Positions 51,260 to 60,305 of a DNA stretch of 64,000 bases are shown here, piece after piece; positions within the stretch are counted from its first letter, which is position 1, and each line of letters begins with the position of its first letter. The translations under genes were made by a program, and so were the position numbers. The notes beneath the pieces were generated by a model that saw only the letters and a program-made list of their open reading frames with translations, did no database searches and was not told where the DNA came from. This stretch comes from Halothermothrix orenii H 168 (GTDB lineage: Bacteria; Bacillota; Halanaerobiia; Halanaerobiales; Halothermotrichaceae), in NCBI RefSeq assembly GCF_000020485.1, contig NC_011899.1:2016501-2080500 (forward strand). The letters are read 5' to 3'.

Positions 51260-52495
51260 TCACTTTCTATAACCCTTCCACGTCTGATAGGCTTCACCAA
51301 AAGGTTTTAAAGCCCTGTCCAGAATACCATGGAGATAAGCAATAGCCATACCATAGTTTACAACAGGTACCCCAGATGTATTTGCTTCTTTCAACCTGGA
51401 TAAAACCTCTTTTCTATTGAGCATACATCCCGCACAGTGTAATACCAGATCATACTGTTCGAGGTTATCGGGATATTCCCGTCCCGAAACAAGGTCAAAT
51501 TTAACCTCATTACAAATCCTTGACCTGATCCATCCCGGAAGTTTAACAGTTCCGATGTCATCTGGCTGACGGCGATGGGTACAGGCCTCTGCTATTAGAA
51601 TCTTATCCCCGGGCCTGAGATTCTCCAGTTTCGCAACCCCTTCCAGATATTTCATTAAATCCCCTTTATAACGGGCAAAGAGAATAGAAAAACCGGTTAA
51701 ATAGATGTCTTCAGGCACAATCTTACTTACCAGGCCAAAGACCTGGGAATCGGTAACCACCAATCTAGGTTTTTCCCTGAGTGTTTTTAAAGCCCCCTCT
51801 AACTCTGTTTCTTTAACAACCAGGCCCATCCCATGATTATCGAGAATATCCCTCAGGGTCTGGACCTGGGGCAGGATTAACCTTCCCTTCGGAGCAGCAC
51901 TGTCAATAGGGGTAACCAGGATTACGGTATCACCTTCATCTATCAAATCACCGATAATATGGGGCTGTTCATGGTCTCTGGGAACCCTGTTTACAAGGAC
52001 CTCCCGGAGTTCTTCTATTCCTGTCCCTGAGTGGGCACTGACCTTAATGGGGGTTACACCGAATAATAACTTTACCTTATCTAATAAATCCTGTTTTATA
52101 CCCTTCACCCGGTCAATCTTATTTATGACTACTACAACCGGAATATTATTATCCTGCAATTTATTATATAAATCCTTCTCGTAATTGCCTGCTCCATGGA
52201 ACGGATCTATAACCAGAATGGCCAGGTCAGTTCTCCTGATAACTTCCCTGGTTTTTTTTATCCTTAATTTCCCCAGGGAACCGACATCATCAATCCCGGC
52301 TGTATCTATCATAACAACGGGGCCCAGGGGCAGTAACTCCATAGATTTATAAACCGGGTCAGTTGTTGTTCCCGGCACATCAGATACTAAAGCCAGTTCC
52401 TGATTGGTCAGGGTATTAATCAGGGTTGATTTCCCCACATTACGGCGGCCGAAGACTGCTATATGAGGACGATTGGCCCTGGGTGTCTGCTGCAT
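51260..52495 (-). CDS. hydF: [FeFe]-hydrogenase H-cluster maturation GTPase HydF
   Basis: 411 residues. The N-terminal GTPase domain has P-loop FGRRNVGKSTLIN, SDVPGTTTDPVYKS, DTAGIDD and NKID (VVINKIDRVKG). A dimerisation domain follows, then a C-terminal [4Fe-4S] domain with EACTHRR and a downstream HCAGCM (CxH...HCxxC ligands). HydF is the scaffold on which the diiron subcluster made by HydE and HydG is assembled and handed to HydA. AGAGAGGAG site. It lies 228 bases downstream of hydG. No hydrogenase structural gene is in the window. Confidence 0.95.
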   Translation of the reverse strand: MQQTPRANRPHIAVFGRRNVGKSTLINTLTNQELALVSDVPGTTTDPVYKSMELLPLGPVVMIDTAGIDDVGSLGKLRIKKTREVIRRTDLAILVIDPFHGAGNYEKDLYNKLQDNNIPVVVVINKIDRVKGIKQDLLDKVKLLFGVTPIKVSAHSGTGIEELREVLVNRVPRDHEQPHIIGDLIDEGDTVILVTPIDSAAPKGRLILPQVQTLRDILDNHGMGLVVKETELEGALKTLREKPRLVVTDSQVFGLVSKIVPEDIYLTGFSILFARYKGDLMKYLEGVAKLENLRPGDKILIAEACTHRRQPDDIGTVKLPGWIRSRICNEVKFDLVSGREYPDNLEQYDLVLHCAGCMLNRKEVLSRLKEANTSGVPVVNYGMAIAYLHGILDRALKPFGEAYQTWKGYRK

Positions 52496-52723
52496 ATCTA
52501 ACCTAACACTCCTCTCTTTAAAAATAATAAATTACTGATACACGCTTAAATTCTCCAACCAACATTGCGTTTAAAAAATTAAAGATTTCATTAAAATAGT
52601 ATATAATTAGGTACAACAGCTTGATGCTTAATCCCCAATCCATCGTAAATAAATTGAAGTGATATTGAAAGAAAGTCATAAGCCAACTTTGTTAACAGAA
52701 AATCATTTATAAAAGCCCCTGGA

Positions 52724-54169
52724 TTAAAAGTACAGGTCATGTTCACCATTTTCTATTTTAGTAAGATTTGTCTTCACTTTTTGAGCCAGCATGGGATTTA
52801 GATCTTTAATTTCTTTTAAATGAGCCTGTAAACACTCCTCACCCAGTTTGCGTGTTTCAGGACTGGCGTAGTCAACCAGGTATTCTTTAAAGGTAAACAT
52901 GGCATTGGGTTTACAAAATTCCTGAATCTTACCCGGTTTAGCAAGGTCCATAAAATCCTGACCGGTCCGCCCCAGGCGGTAACAGGCAGTACAGAAACTC
53001 GGTATATACCCCTGTTTGCTAATTTCAGCTATAATTTCATCCATGGGCCTGATGTCATGGAGAGAAAATTGCTCCAGATCATGCTCCCGTTCCCGGGCCT
53101 CTCTATACCCCCCTGGAGTAGTCCGGGATCCGGCACTTATCTGGGAAACTCCGTGCAAAAACAATTCATTACGCATGTCAATACTCTCCCTGGTTGATAA
53201 AATTATCCCTGTATAGGGAACAGCCAGCCTCAAGATTGCTACAAGTTTCCTGAAATCCTCATCAGACACAGGATATGGTGGCTCCTGGACAGGTGCCCCC
53301 AGGGCGGGGTTTAAACGGGGAACCGATATTGTATGGGGGCCAACACCATAGGTCTTATCCAGGTATTCAGAATGTAGTAACAGGGCAATAACCTCAAATT
53401 TATAGTCATACAGTCCAAAGAGAGCCCCGATACCTATATCATCAATACCGGCCTGCTGGGCCCGGTCCATAACTGACAACCGCCAGTCATAATCGGCTTT
53501 GGGGCCAGATGGATGCATTTTCTTATAGGTAGGACGGTGATATGTCTCCTGAAAACAGGTATAGGTTCCAATTTTAGCTTCCTTGAGTTTTTTGAAATCT
53601 TCTGTGGTCAGGGGGGCAATCTCTACATTTATCCTCCTGATCTCACCACCATGTTCAGTCCTGGTTTCATAAGCTGCTTTAATACCTTCAACCACATAAT
53701 CAAGGTCCGTTTCGGGGGTTTCCCCGGTCAAAACAAGCAGGCGTTTATGTCCTTCTCTTTCCAGGGCTCTGACTTCTTCCTTAATCTCTTCTATACTGAG
53801 TTTTTTTCTTTTAACTTTATTGTTATTATGCCTGAAGCTACAGTAAAGACAGCTATTAGTACATAGATTCGAAAAATACAGGGGAGCAAAAAGAACAAGC
53901 CTTTTCCCGTAAATCTTTTCTTTCACCTTTCTGGCTGCTTCCAGGAATTTATTGATTAATTCCTGGTCCTCTACCTGGAGCAATACAGCTGCTTCTTCTA
54001 CTGATAGTCCCTTGAGCTCCAGGGACTTTTTTATAATGTGGTTAACTTCCTCTTCTGAAGGATTACTGGCCTCCTCCAGAATGGCCTCGATTTTATCCCC
54101 ATTAATGTATTCACAGACTTTACTCCTCGACTCCCCTCTGCGATGATCTGGAAATGATAAACTGCCCAT
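52724..54169 (-). CDS. hydG: [FeFe]-hydrogenase maturation radical SAM tyrosine lyase HydG
   Basis: Cleaves tyrosine to p-cresol and supplies CO and CN- as an Fe(CO)(CN) synthon. About 481 residues. N-terminal SAM cluster: SNLCTNSCLYCSFRHNN (CX3CX2C). Core: EGHKRLLVLTGETPETDLDY, CFQETYHRPTYKKMHPSGPKADYDWRL in part, and SAGSRTTPGGY. C-terminal auxiliary cluster: FCTACYRLGRTGQDFMDLAK with a third Cys in IQEFCKPN. The ATG at 54169 is preferred over a TTG seven codons upstream. Downstream of the TM1266-family gene and co-transcribed from the promoter at 54779-54807. Confidence 0.95.
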   Translation of the reverse strand: MGSLSFPDHRRGESRSKVCEYINGDKIEAILEEASNPSEEEVNHIIKKSLELKGLSVEEAAVLLQVEDQELINKFLEAARKVKEKIYGKRLVLFAPLYFSNLCTNSCLYCSFRHNNNKVKRKKLSIEEIKEEVRALEREGHKRLLVLTGETPETDLDYVVEGIKAAYETRTEHGGEIRRINVEIAPLTTEDFKKLKEAKIGTYTCFQETYHRPTYKKMHPSGPKADYDWRLSVMDRAQQAGIDDIGIGALFGLYDYKFEVIALLLHSEYLDKTYGVGPHTISVPRLNPALGAPVQEPPYPVSDEDFRKLVAILRLAVPYTGIILSTRESIDMRNELFLHGVSQISAGSRTTPGGYREAREREHDLEQFSLHDIRPMDEIIAEISKQGYIPSFCTACYRLGRTGQDFMDLAKPGKIQEFCKPNAMFTFKEYLVDYASPETRKLGEECLQAHLKEIKDLNPMLAQKVKTNLTKIENGEHDLYF

Positions 54170-54270
54170 AGATAAACAATCCCCCTTCAAATTTTTTAAT
54201 TTCCCTTTACCTTAAACACAAACCTCACCTGGTGATTACTGGCCTTAATGACTATCCTTACCCTGAGTTA

Positions 54271-54525
54271 TTAAACCTCTTTTGATGTTAAAGCAGATTT
54301 TAAGGTAACTCCATTAAGATTACCCAGCTTTCCCGTCAGTGAACCCAGCTCATCGGGGGTTCCTTCAACGATTAATGATATAACGGATATATTATATTCC
54401 CGGGATGGAATCCCCATTCTCCCCAGGATAATATCGCCATGCTGGCTTAAAATGCTATTAACCTTCCCGGCCACCTTCTGACGGTCATCAATAACGATAC
54501 CAACTACTCCGATTCTTTTGTTAAT
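54271..54525 (-). CDS. TM1266 family putative iron-only hydrogenase system regulator
   Basis: About 84 residues, an ACT-like small protein usually encoded beside hydE/F/G. Family features are RIGVVGIVIDDRQKVAGKVN, the GDIILGRMGIPSREYNISVI stretch and LGSLTGKLGNLNGVTLKSAL. The start is unusual. A strong AAGGAGGG is followed eight bases later by ATT AAC AAA AGA (54525), while the nearest in-frame conventional start is a TTG at 54564 that has no ribosome site and would add 13 residues foreign to the family. Translation from AUU is suggested. First gene of the hydG transcript. Confidence 0.8.
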   Translation of the reverse strand: MNKRIGVVGIVIDDRQKVAGKVNSILSQHGDIILGRMGIPSREYNISVISLIVEGTPDELGSLTGKLGNLNGVTLKSALTSKEV

Positions 54526-54618
54526 TTTTAATCCCTCCTTAAACTCAATGATGATAAACCTCAAATTTAATAATTCTAACTTACTGTTCAGGGGGATACA
54601 GGGGAGTAATAAACAAAA

Positions 54619-54772
54619 ATACCCTACCTGAATACAGATAGGGTATAGTTATCCTCTCACCCTTCCCCTGTCTCAGGTTCTACCCTTAACTCAGGAAGTA
54701 TCTTAAAATTATTAAATTATGTAACCCTTGTAACCGGATATATTTTTATCCCGCTACTCAGGTTATAATTCT
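54619..54772 (-). promoter_or_regulatory. structured leader with attenuator ahead of the TM1266-hydG operon
   Basis: Between the promoter and the first gene the leader can form TAACC/GGTTA around GGATA/TATCC, then CTTCC/GGAAG around CCTGAGACAGG. It ends with a 12-bp terminator stem (54619-54630 with 54635-54646) followed by TTTTTG. An upstream AGGGT (plus 54659-54663) could pair with the ACCCT of the terminator 5' arm, giving mutually exclusive folds. CCTGAG occurs three times. I cannot assign it to a known riboswitch class. The region 54526-55032 otherwise holds only the promoter and the phoU terminator. Confidence 0.6.
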
Positions 54773-54778
54773 GATTTA

Positions 54779-54807
54779 AGTATAGCATAAGGTGATTATT
54801 TGTGCAA
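54779..54807 (-). promoter_or_regulatory. sigma-A-type promoter of the TM1266-hydG operon
   Basis: On the minus strand TTGCAC (plus 54802-54807) and TATACT (plus 54779-54784) with a 17-base spacer and TATG just before the -10. Transcription should start near 54772. Confidence 0.7.
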
Positions 54808-54936
54808 GTATTCACAAAAATTGTCTAAAACCATCCTGTCACAGGACTACAGGTTAACAAACACTCCCCAGTTATAACTCTTGACCATCACTATAACTAG
54901 TAATAACCCTGATAATGTATATCAATAAATTTAAAA

Positions 54937-54961
54937 AAGCCAGCTATTTCCCAGCTGGCTT
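54937..54961 (-). terminator. intrinsic terminator after phoU
   Basis: A 9-bp perfect stem (AAGCCAGCT at 54937-54945, AGCTGGCTT at 54953-54961), with TTTTTTAAA following on the minus strand, 72 bases after the phoU stop. Confidence 0.85.
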
Positions 54962-55032
54962 AATTGGACATAAGTATTGCTCAATTATATGTTTTCAAAC
55001 TTAATCTTCTACTCAAATATCAATTACTCTTT

Positions 55033-55686
55033 CTAGTATTTAACCCGTTTACCGGTTACAATAAAGATGGTCTCCTCCCCAATATTGGTGGCATGATCTC
55101 CTATTCTCTCCAGGGATTTAGCTATATTCAAAAACTGAATAACCTGGTTAATATTCCGGGTACCCTCACTTTCATTAATAAGCTTAATACTATGACCATA
55201 AATCTTGTCATAAATATTATCAGCAACTTCATCCTTGCGGCAGACTGCCTCAGCCAGATCAGCATTCCTGGTAACAAAGGCCTCTAAAACGGTATCAAGC
55301 ATATCAGAAACAGTATTCGCAAGCTCCGGAATCATAACCAGGGGTTCTAAATATTCTTCATTTTTTAACTCAAGGACAGTATCGGCAATATCGGTAGCCA
55401 GATCACCAACCCGTTCTAGATCACCAGCAATTTTAACCAGGGCAACATTATTATATACATCACTGGTCAATGGCTTATCAAGGGATAGAAGCCTGGATAC
55501 TTCTTCTTCAATGGTAACCTGGTAATTATCAAGAACATCATCCCTGTTGATAACATCTTTGGCCAGCGAAACATCTTTCTCATCCAGGGCCTTAATGGCA
55601 TTTTGTAACATTTCCTCAGCAATTTCACTCATATTGCTGAGGTCATCAAGAAGCTGTTTTTTCCTGTTTTCATATGTCTGCTCCAT
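55033..55686 (-). CDS. phoU: phosphate transport system regulator PhoU
   Basis: 217 residues, two PhoU repeats, each a three-helix bundle with an E/DxxxD metal motif: VINRDDVLDNYQVTIEEE and VCRKDEVADNIYDKIYG. AGDLERVGDLATDIAD and AKSLERIGDHATNIGEE are the diagnostic helices. It links the Pst transporter to the PhoR kinase and affects metal/phosphate homeostasis. No pst genes are in the window, and it has its own terminator, so it appears to stand alone here. Confidence 0.95.
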   Translation of the reverse strand: MEQTYENRKKQLLDDLSNMSEIAEEMLQNAIKALDEKDVSLAKDVINRDDVLDNYQVTIEEEVSRLLSLDKPLTSDVYNNVALVKIAGDLERVGDLATDIADTVLELKNEEYLEPLVMIPELANTVSDMLDTVLEAFVTRNADLAEAVCRKDEVADNIYDKIYGHSIKLINESEGTRNINQVIQFLNIAKSLERIGDHATNIGEETIFIVTGKRVKY

Positions 55687-55809
55687 AGTAAACTATTCAC
55701 TCTCCCCCCGCTTTATTTTTTCCTATATTAAAGTATTCTTTATTTATAAAAAAATTCCTTCTTAACCGTTAAAAACATCTGAATTTAATTGATTTGTAAA
55801 TTTAAACCT

Positions 55810-57435
55810 TTACTGGTATAAAAGGTTGTAATAATCCCCTAACATCCGCCGGGCTGAATACCGGTCATAAGTGGAATCAATGCTCCGCTCCATCATTTTT
55901 AGCCACTCTTCCCGGTTATTATAATAAGTCGGTAAGACCCGGGTATAAAGGACATCATAGAGGGCAGTTAAATCATTTCGGTCCTGTTTAATAACCCTGG
56001 CCTCTAAATCGCCGGTAAAATCATCAGCTGACATCCCATCCCCAAACTGCCAGCCATTTTTGCCATCCCGGCAGGCCTCGGCCCACCAGCCGTCAAGGAC
56101 ACTTAAATTTAAAACCCCATTCATGGCGGCCTTCATACCCGAAGTCCCACAGGCCTCCATGGGTTTCCTTGGATTATTTAACCAGACATCACATCCCCTG
56201 GTCATGTAACGGGCTATCTCCATATCGTAATCCTCCAGGAAGACAACCTGCCCAGGGTATTTTCGGGCCAGCCCCACCTGGCTGGCTATTATTTCTTTCC
56301 CCTCATCATCAAGGGGGTGGGCTTTTCCGGAAAAAATAATCTGGATTTTCCCCTCTTTTAATAATGGTTCTATTCTATCATTATTCTTAAATATTAAATT
56401 TCCCCGTTTATAGGGAACAGCCCTCCGGGCAAAACCAATTAATAACTTATTAATATCCAATTTCTGACCTGTTCTTTTGTGGATAAAATCTATTAATTCC
56501 TGTTTTAACCCTTTATGGACTTCCCACAACCCCCCGGGGTTGGAGGTATTTTGCACTATTTTATCAGAAACCCAGGTAGGGCGGTGGACTCCATTTGTAA
56601 TACCGATAATTTCAGCCCGGTTGTCAATATGGGCCCACATATTATTTGCTGTAATATTATGCAAAGAACTTACAGCATTGGCTTTGCCCGCCAGCCTGAG
56701 GCCGGCTACCGTCATATTGAAGGGAATTCCCCCGATCTCCCCCATCTGTTCGGGGGTGAAAAAGTCAAAAGCCCCCATATAATCAAGGCGGCGGTATGTA
56801 TGCTCTTCATTTCCCTGTTTTACCGGTGTATGGGTGGTGAAAACAACCTTTTCTTTTACGAGCTCCCGGGCTTCAGCAAAGGATAGTCCCTTCTGCATCT
56901 GTTCTTTTATTAATTCCAGTGCTGCAAAAACAGCATGACCCTCATTCAGGTGATAAACATCGACTTCAATGCCAAGGGCCTTCAGGGCTTTTATTCCTCC
57001 TATTCCCAGGACCATCTCCTGGGCTACCCTTTCTTCCTCGAAATACCCATAAAGTTGACCGGTAATCCATCTATCTTCGTTTTCATCTAAATCGGTATCA
57101 AGCAAATAAAGGGGAGCATTGTCAAAATTATCAACCTTCCAGACACGACAGTAAACATCCCGGTTACGTATCTTCACTCTGATTTTAATTCCGGTATCCT
57201 CAAGAAAATCATATTTATAATTAGGATAAGTATCGACTGGATAGTCCTTTTCATTGAGAACCTGCCTGGTATAACCCTGTTTCCATAACAGTCCAATACC
57301 TACAATAGGCAGTCCCATATCCCGGGCTGCCTTCAAATAATCCCCGGCCAGAATCCCCAGACCACCTGCATATATTTTGAAGTCACTCTCGAGACCGTAT
57401 TCCATACAGAAAAAAGCTATCCGCGGCATTTGCAA
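55810..57435 (-). CDS. glgP: alpha-glucan (glycogen/maltodextrin) phosphorylase, short type
   Basis: 541 residues, GT35 of the short archaeal/thermophile type that lacks the long N-terminal allosteric region. It releases glucose 1-phosphate from alpha-1,4-glucans. Signatures are FCMEYGLESDFKIYAGGLGILAGDYLKAA, YHLNEGHAVFAALELI, NGVHRPTWVS, RAVPYKRGNLIF, IFSGKAHPLDDEGK and the PLP-region WLNNPRKPMEACGTSGMKAAMNG. TTG start behind AAGGAGATG, with an ATG two codons in as an alternative. Works with GH31 and pgi products in the same window, though not in one operon. Confidence 0.93.
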   Translation of the reverse strand: MQMPRIAFFCMEYGLESDFKIYAGGLGILAGDYLKAARDMGLPIVGIGLLWKQGYTRQVLNEKDYPVDTYPNYKYDFLEDTGIKIRVKIRNRDVYCRVWKVDNFDNAPLYLLDTDLDENEDRWITGQLYGYFEEERVAQEMVLGIGGIKALKALGIEVDVYHLNEGHAVFAALELIKEQMQKGLSFAEARELVKEKVVFTTHTPVKQGNEEHTYRRLDYMGAFDFFTPEQMGEIGGIPFNMTVAGLRLAGKANAVSSLHNITANNMWAHIDNRAEIIGITNGVHRPTWVSDKIVQNTSNPGGLWEVHKGLKQELIDFIHKRTGQKLDINKLLIGFARRAVPYKRGNLIFKNNDRIEPLLKEGKIQIIFSGKAHPLDDEGKEIIASQVGLARKYPGQVVFLEDYDMEIARYMTRGCDVWLNNPRKPMEACGTSGMKAAMNGVLNLSVLDGWWAEACRDGKNGWQFGDGMSADDFTGDLEARVIKQDRNDLTALYDVLYTRVLPTYYNNREEWLKMMERSIDSTYDRYSARRMLGDYYNLLYQ

Positions 57436-57692
57436 CTTTCATCATCTCCTTGATATGTAAATACTTTATATTCTTAAAATTAATATACCCATAGACCGGT
57501 AAAATTATATAGTAAAAGTTATTTAGCTTTTCACTTTAACCAACCGGCTTATATCTGAATATGATATTTTAACAACCACATAAGAGCAGGTTATCATTTT
57601 TACGGTTGCCTCATCTAAATATGGTAGGTTAAGTAAGTTGGGAAGTGTTAACATTAAAGCTACTGGTATTTAATAAGAAAGGGGTAAAAATC

Positions 57693-58652
57693 ATGCTTAC
57701 TGTCCTCTATCCTCCCACCATCGACTGGGATTTTCTAATGCAGAGGCCCCAGCATCTAATGAAGCAATTTGCCAAACACGGCTGGAAAGTACTGTATGCC
57801 AACAAAACACAGGGGAAACCCGATGTTAAAGAGGTTACCCCGAACCTATATGTTTATAGTAATTTTAATTATCTACTGGAGAACCTGACTGATGAAGTAG
57901 ATATATTATATATTAGCTGGGCCCGGCACCATAGACTTCCCGGGCAAATTCCCCACAGGATAACCATCTACGACTGTATTGATGATTTTCTGGAGTGGGA
58001 AGACCAGGAGAAAATAATGTTAAAAAGGGCCGATTTAGTTTTTACATCTTCCCGGGTCTTATATGACAAAAAAAGAAAAGAACATGACAGGGTTTACCTC
58101 ATCAGAAATGGTTGTGACTTAGACCATATCCGTTCCAGTACTTTTATGCCGACAGTACTTAAGCACCTTAAAAGACCGATTATAGGTTTTGTCGGGGCTC
58201 TGGGCAAATGGGTAGATACTGAAGCCCTGGGTCAGGTAGCACAGCATTTTACCACTATTACCATCGGACCCGAGTTTGGCCAGAAAAAGCCTGACGGTAT
58301 AATTGACCTGGGGGTCATTAATTATAATAATCTACCACCGTATTACAATAATATCGATATCGGAATTATTCCTTTTCTTAATACCAGAACAGCCCGGGCT
58401 GCCAATCCTATTAAAATGTATGAATACCTGGCAGCGGGAAAACCGGTGGTCGCTTCCAATCTTCCTGAATTAAAGCAATTCCCCGGCCATGTCTATACAG
58501 TAGATAATAACCGGTCCTTTATCGATATGATAAAATTTGCCCTGAAAAATAATTCTCCATCCCGGGAGAAAAAAAGGATAGAGTTGGCCCGTAAAAATTC
58601 ATGGAAGGTCAGGTTTTCAAAAATAAAATCAATAGTGGAGGACTATTTATGA
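57693..58652 (+). CDS. glycosyltransferase (GT4-like, TuaH-type)
   Basis: About 319 residues. It begins MLTVLYPPTIDWDFLMQRPQ (the ATG at 57693 follows AAAGGGG). A GT-B-type C-terminal domain holds RPIIGFVGALGKWVDTEAL, NNIDIGIIPFLNTRTARAANPIKMYEYLAAGKPVVASN-type donor-binding sequence (E of MYEYLAAGKPV), and the FPGHVYTV region. Similar proteins act in cell-surface polysaccharide synthesis such as teichuronic acid. It overlaps the next gene by four bases (ATGA), so the two form an operon. Donor and acceptor unknown. Confidence 0.85.
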   Translation: MLTVLYPPTIDWDFLMQRPQHLMKQFAKHGWKVLYANKTQGKPDVKEVTPNLYVYSNFNYLLENLTDEVDILYISWARHHRLPGQIPHRITIYDCIDDFLEWEDQEKIMLKRADLVFTSSRVLYDKKRKEHDRVYLIRNGCDLDHIRSSTFMPTVLKHLKRPIIGFVGALGKWVDTEALGQVAQHFTTITIGPEFGQKKPDGIIDLGVINYNNLPPYYNNIDIGIIPFLNTRTARAANPIKMYEYLAAGKPVVASNLPELKQFPGHVYTVDNNRSFIDMIKFALKNNSPSREKKRIELARKNSWKVRFSKIKSIVEDYL

Positions 58653-59626
58653 GAATTGGTGTTTCCGGTTACTTTGGGTACCAGAATTATGGTGATGAAA
58701 TATTTTTAAAGACATGGCAGCAGGTCTTTGCCGGCCATGATGTCTTTCCCTTAAATGGTTATGAAAATTTAAATACTATAGACAGGATTATAATCGGGGG
58801 AGGAGATTTAATAATCCCCCATACTTTTACCAGTGCTTACTGGCGTCCCCCGTTTTTGCAAAAGCCAATCTGGGTTTACGGGGTAGGGGTTCCAACCAGG
58901 CTTAAAGCTAAAAAAACAGCCTGCCAGAAATATGCAGCCTTTTTAAAGAAATGTAAAGGGGTCTATACCAGGGATAGGCATAGCAGGGAATGGCTTATAA
59001 AAAACAATGTCTATCCCGATTCTGTTGTTGTTAATGATGTAGCCTGGTCCTATAAAATTCCGATGGTAAAATTTAAAAAACTTTATAACAAAACCCTTGG
59101 TATCAGTATCAGGCATCAGAGCATTTTTAATCAGGAAAATATCGTAAAGCTGGTAACCACTTTAAGCCAATCCTATGAAATATTAATGATCCCCCTGCAG
59201 CCAGCCCCGGTTGCCCAGTGGAATGACCGAAAACTACATGAAAAGTTAAGAAAAAAAGTTAAACAAAATAATCCCGGGGCCACCATCAACATTATACCCC
59301 CTTATTCCAGTATTGACCATATGACCGCGTTTATTGACCTGGTTGATTTATATATCACCGAGAGGATGCATGGACTTTTAATGAGTTTAAGGACTAAAAC
59401 CCCGGTAATGCCGATTGCAGTTGGCAACAAATTTTACGCCCTCCTGGAACAGTTTAATATGGAAGATATTATCGTAAATTCCCATAACTATAGTAAAATG
59501 GTGGATACAATAAACAGGTTAATGGATATGAATTTTGAGGAAAGGGTCAAAGAAAAGATAAAGGCTACTGAAAGGATTGCCCGGAAAGAGATATTTAACT
59601 TCAAAAAACTGGTCCTCAAAGATTAA
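58649..59626 (+). CDS. csaB: polysaccharide pyruvyl transferase family protein (CsaB-like)
   Basis: About 325 residues. Family features are ISGYFGYQNYGDEIF-like VSGYFGYQNYGDEIFLKTW at the N-terminus, the glycine-rich IIGGGDLIIP, YTRDRHSREWL and, near the C-terminus, ITERMHGLLMSLRTKTPVMPIA. CsaB adds pyruvate ketals to cell-wall polysaccharide, creating the ligand for SLH domains; in diderm Firmicutes this can tether the outer membrane via OmpM-like proteins (family knowledge, not shown here). The ATG at 58649 follows GGAGG. Overlaps the glycosyltransferase stop. Confidence 0.85.
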   Translation: MRIGVSGYFGYQNYGDEIFLKTWQQVFAGHDVFPLNGYENLNTIDRIIIGGGDLIIPHTFTSAYWRPPFLQKPIWVYGVGVPTRLKAKKTACQKYAAFLKKCKGVYTRDRHSREWLIKNNVYPDSVVVNDVAWSYKIPMVKFKKLYNKTLGISIRHQSIFNQENIVKLVTTLSQSYEILMIPLQPAPVAQWNDRKLHEKLRKKVKQNNPGATINIIPPYSSIDHMTAFIDLVDLYITERMHGLLMSLRTKTPVMPIAVGNKFYALLEQFNMEDIIVNSHNYSKMVDTINRLMDMNFEERVKEKIKATERIARKEIFNFKKLVLKD

Positions 59627-59644
59627 TTAATAAAACAGGATATA

Positions 59645-59678
59645 AAAAGGTCCTATTCCAGGCGAATAGGACCTTTTT
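59645..59678. terminator. bidirectional terminator between csaB and V-ATPase operon
   Basis: A 14-bp perfect stem (59645-59658 with 59664-59677), loop CAGGC, flanked by A-run and T-run so that both converging transcripts can end here. Its minus-strand side abuts the subunit D stop codon at 59679. Confidence 0.9.
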
Positions 59679-60305
59679 TCAGGTTTCTTTCTTCTTTTTA
59701 ACGAGTTTGATACGGAAAAAGTCTTCCCTTTCTTTCTCTTCAAGGGTATCTTCAATAAATTTAACAGTATTTTCATACCTGGGGATAAGGATATTATCAA
59801 GGGCATTGGCCCTCTTCTGGGTCTGCTTTATGGCAGTTGCCAGGCGGTAAACCGAGGTCTCTATTTCGGCCAACCTGGTAATAAGGGAAACAACCCTTGT
59901 AAAGTTTTTAAAGGCCCGGTCCAGGGCCAGATTGGTCCTGAAAAAACTGTACCTGGGTTCAATCTTCTCTGAGACCGGCTCTACTTCAGGGATCTCAACC
60001 CCCATAACACTGTAGCACTTTATTTTAACATCATCAATAAAATCAATACCGGTAGCAATCTCTTCAACTGTACCTATCCCCATGGTAATATCAACCACCT
60101 GGAGAGCCTGATAAGCCTCATAGAAATATTCATTTATCTCAGACTGAATCTTTTTAGCCTCATCGATTTTGGCCATCATTTCCCTGATTAAAACATTTCT
60201 CTTTTGATCCAGGAGCTCATAACCCTCTTTAGCCAGTTCAAGGGAGTTTTTGGCCTGAATAAGATTACTTTTGGTCGGGGATATATTAAGCCTATCCATT
60301 GTCAT
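59679..60305 (-). CDS. ntpD: V-type ATPase subunit D (central stalk)
   Basis: 208 residues, the coiled-coil rotor axle of the V1 sector. It starts [20 protein letters not shown], then [26 protein letters not shown], and ends with the matching C-terminal helix ([51 protein letters not shown]). The ATG at 60305 follows GGGGGAG and overlaps the end of subunit B by 14 bases. Last gene of the operon, directly before the terminator. Confidence 0.95.
   Translation of the reverse strand: MTMDRLNISPTKSNLIQAKNSLELAKEGYELLDQKRNVLIREMMAKIDEAKKIQSEINEYFYEAYQALQVVDITMGIGTVEEIATGIDFIDDVKIKCYSVMGVEIPEVEPVSEKIEPRYSFFRTNLALDRAFKNFTRVVSLITRLAEIETSVYRLATAIKQTQKRANALDNILIPRYENTVKFIEDTLEEKEREDFFRIKLVKKKKET

Noticed and set aside
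54619-54772. TPP riboswitch, because of AACCTGA in the leader
   Set aside because: The other conserved TPP parts (CUGAGA with GGGUGC and the AUNCCAGCGUAGGGA end) are not in the right order or missing.
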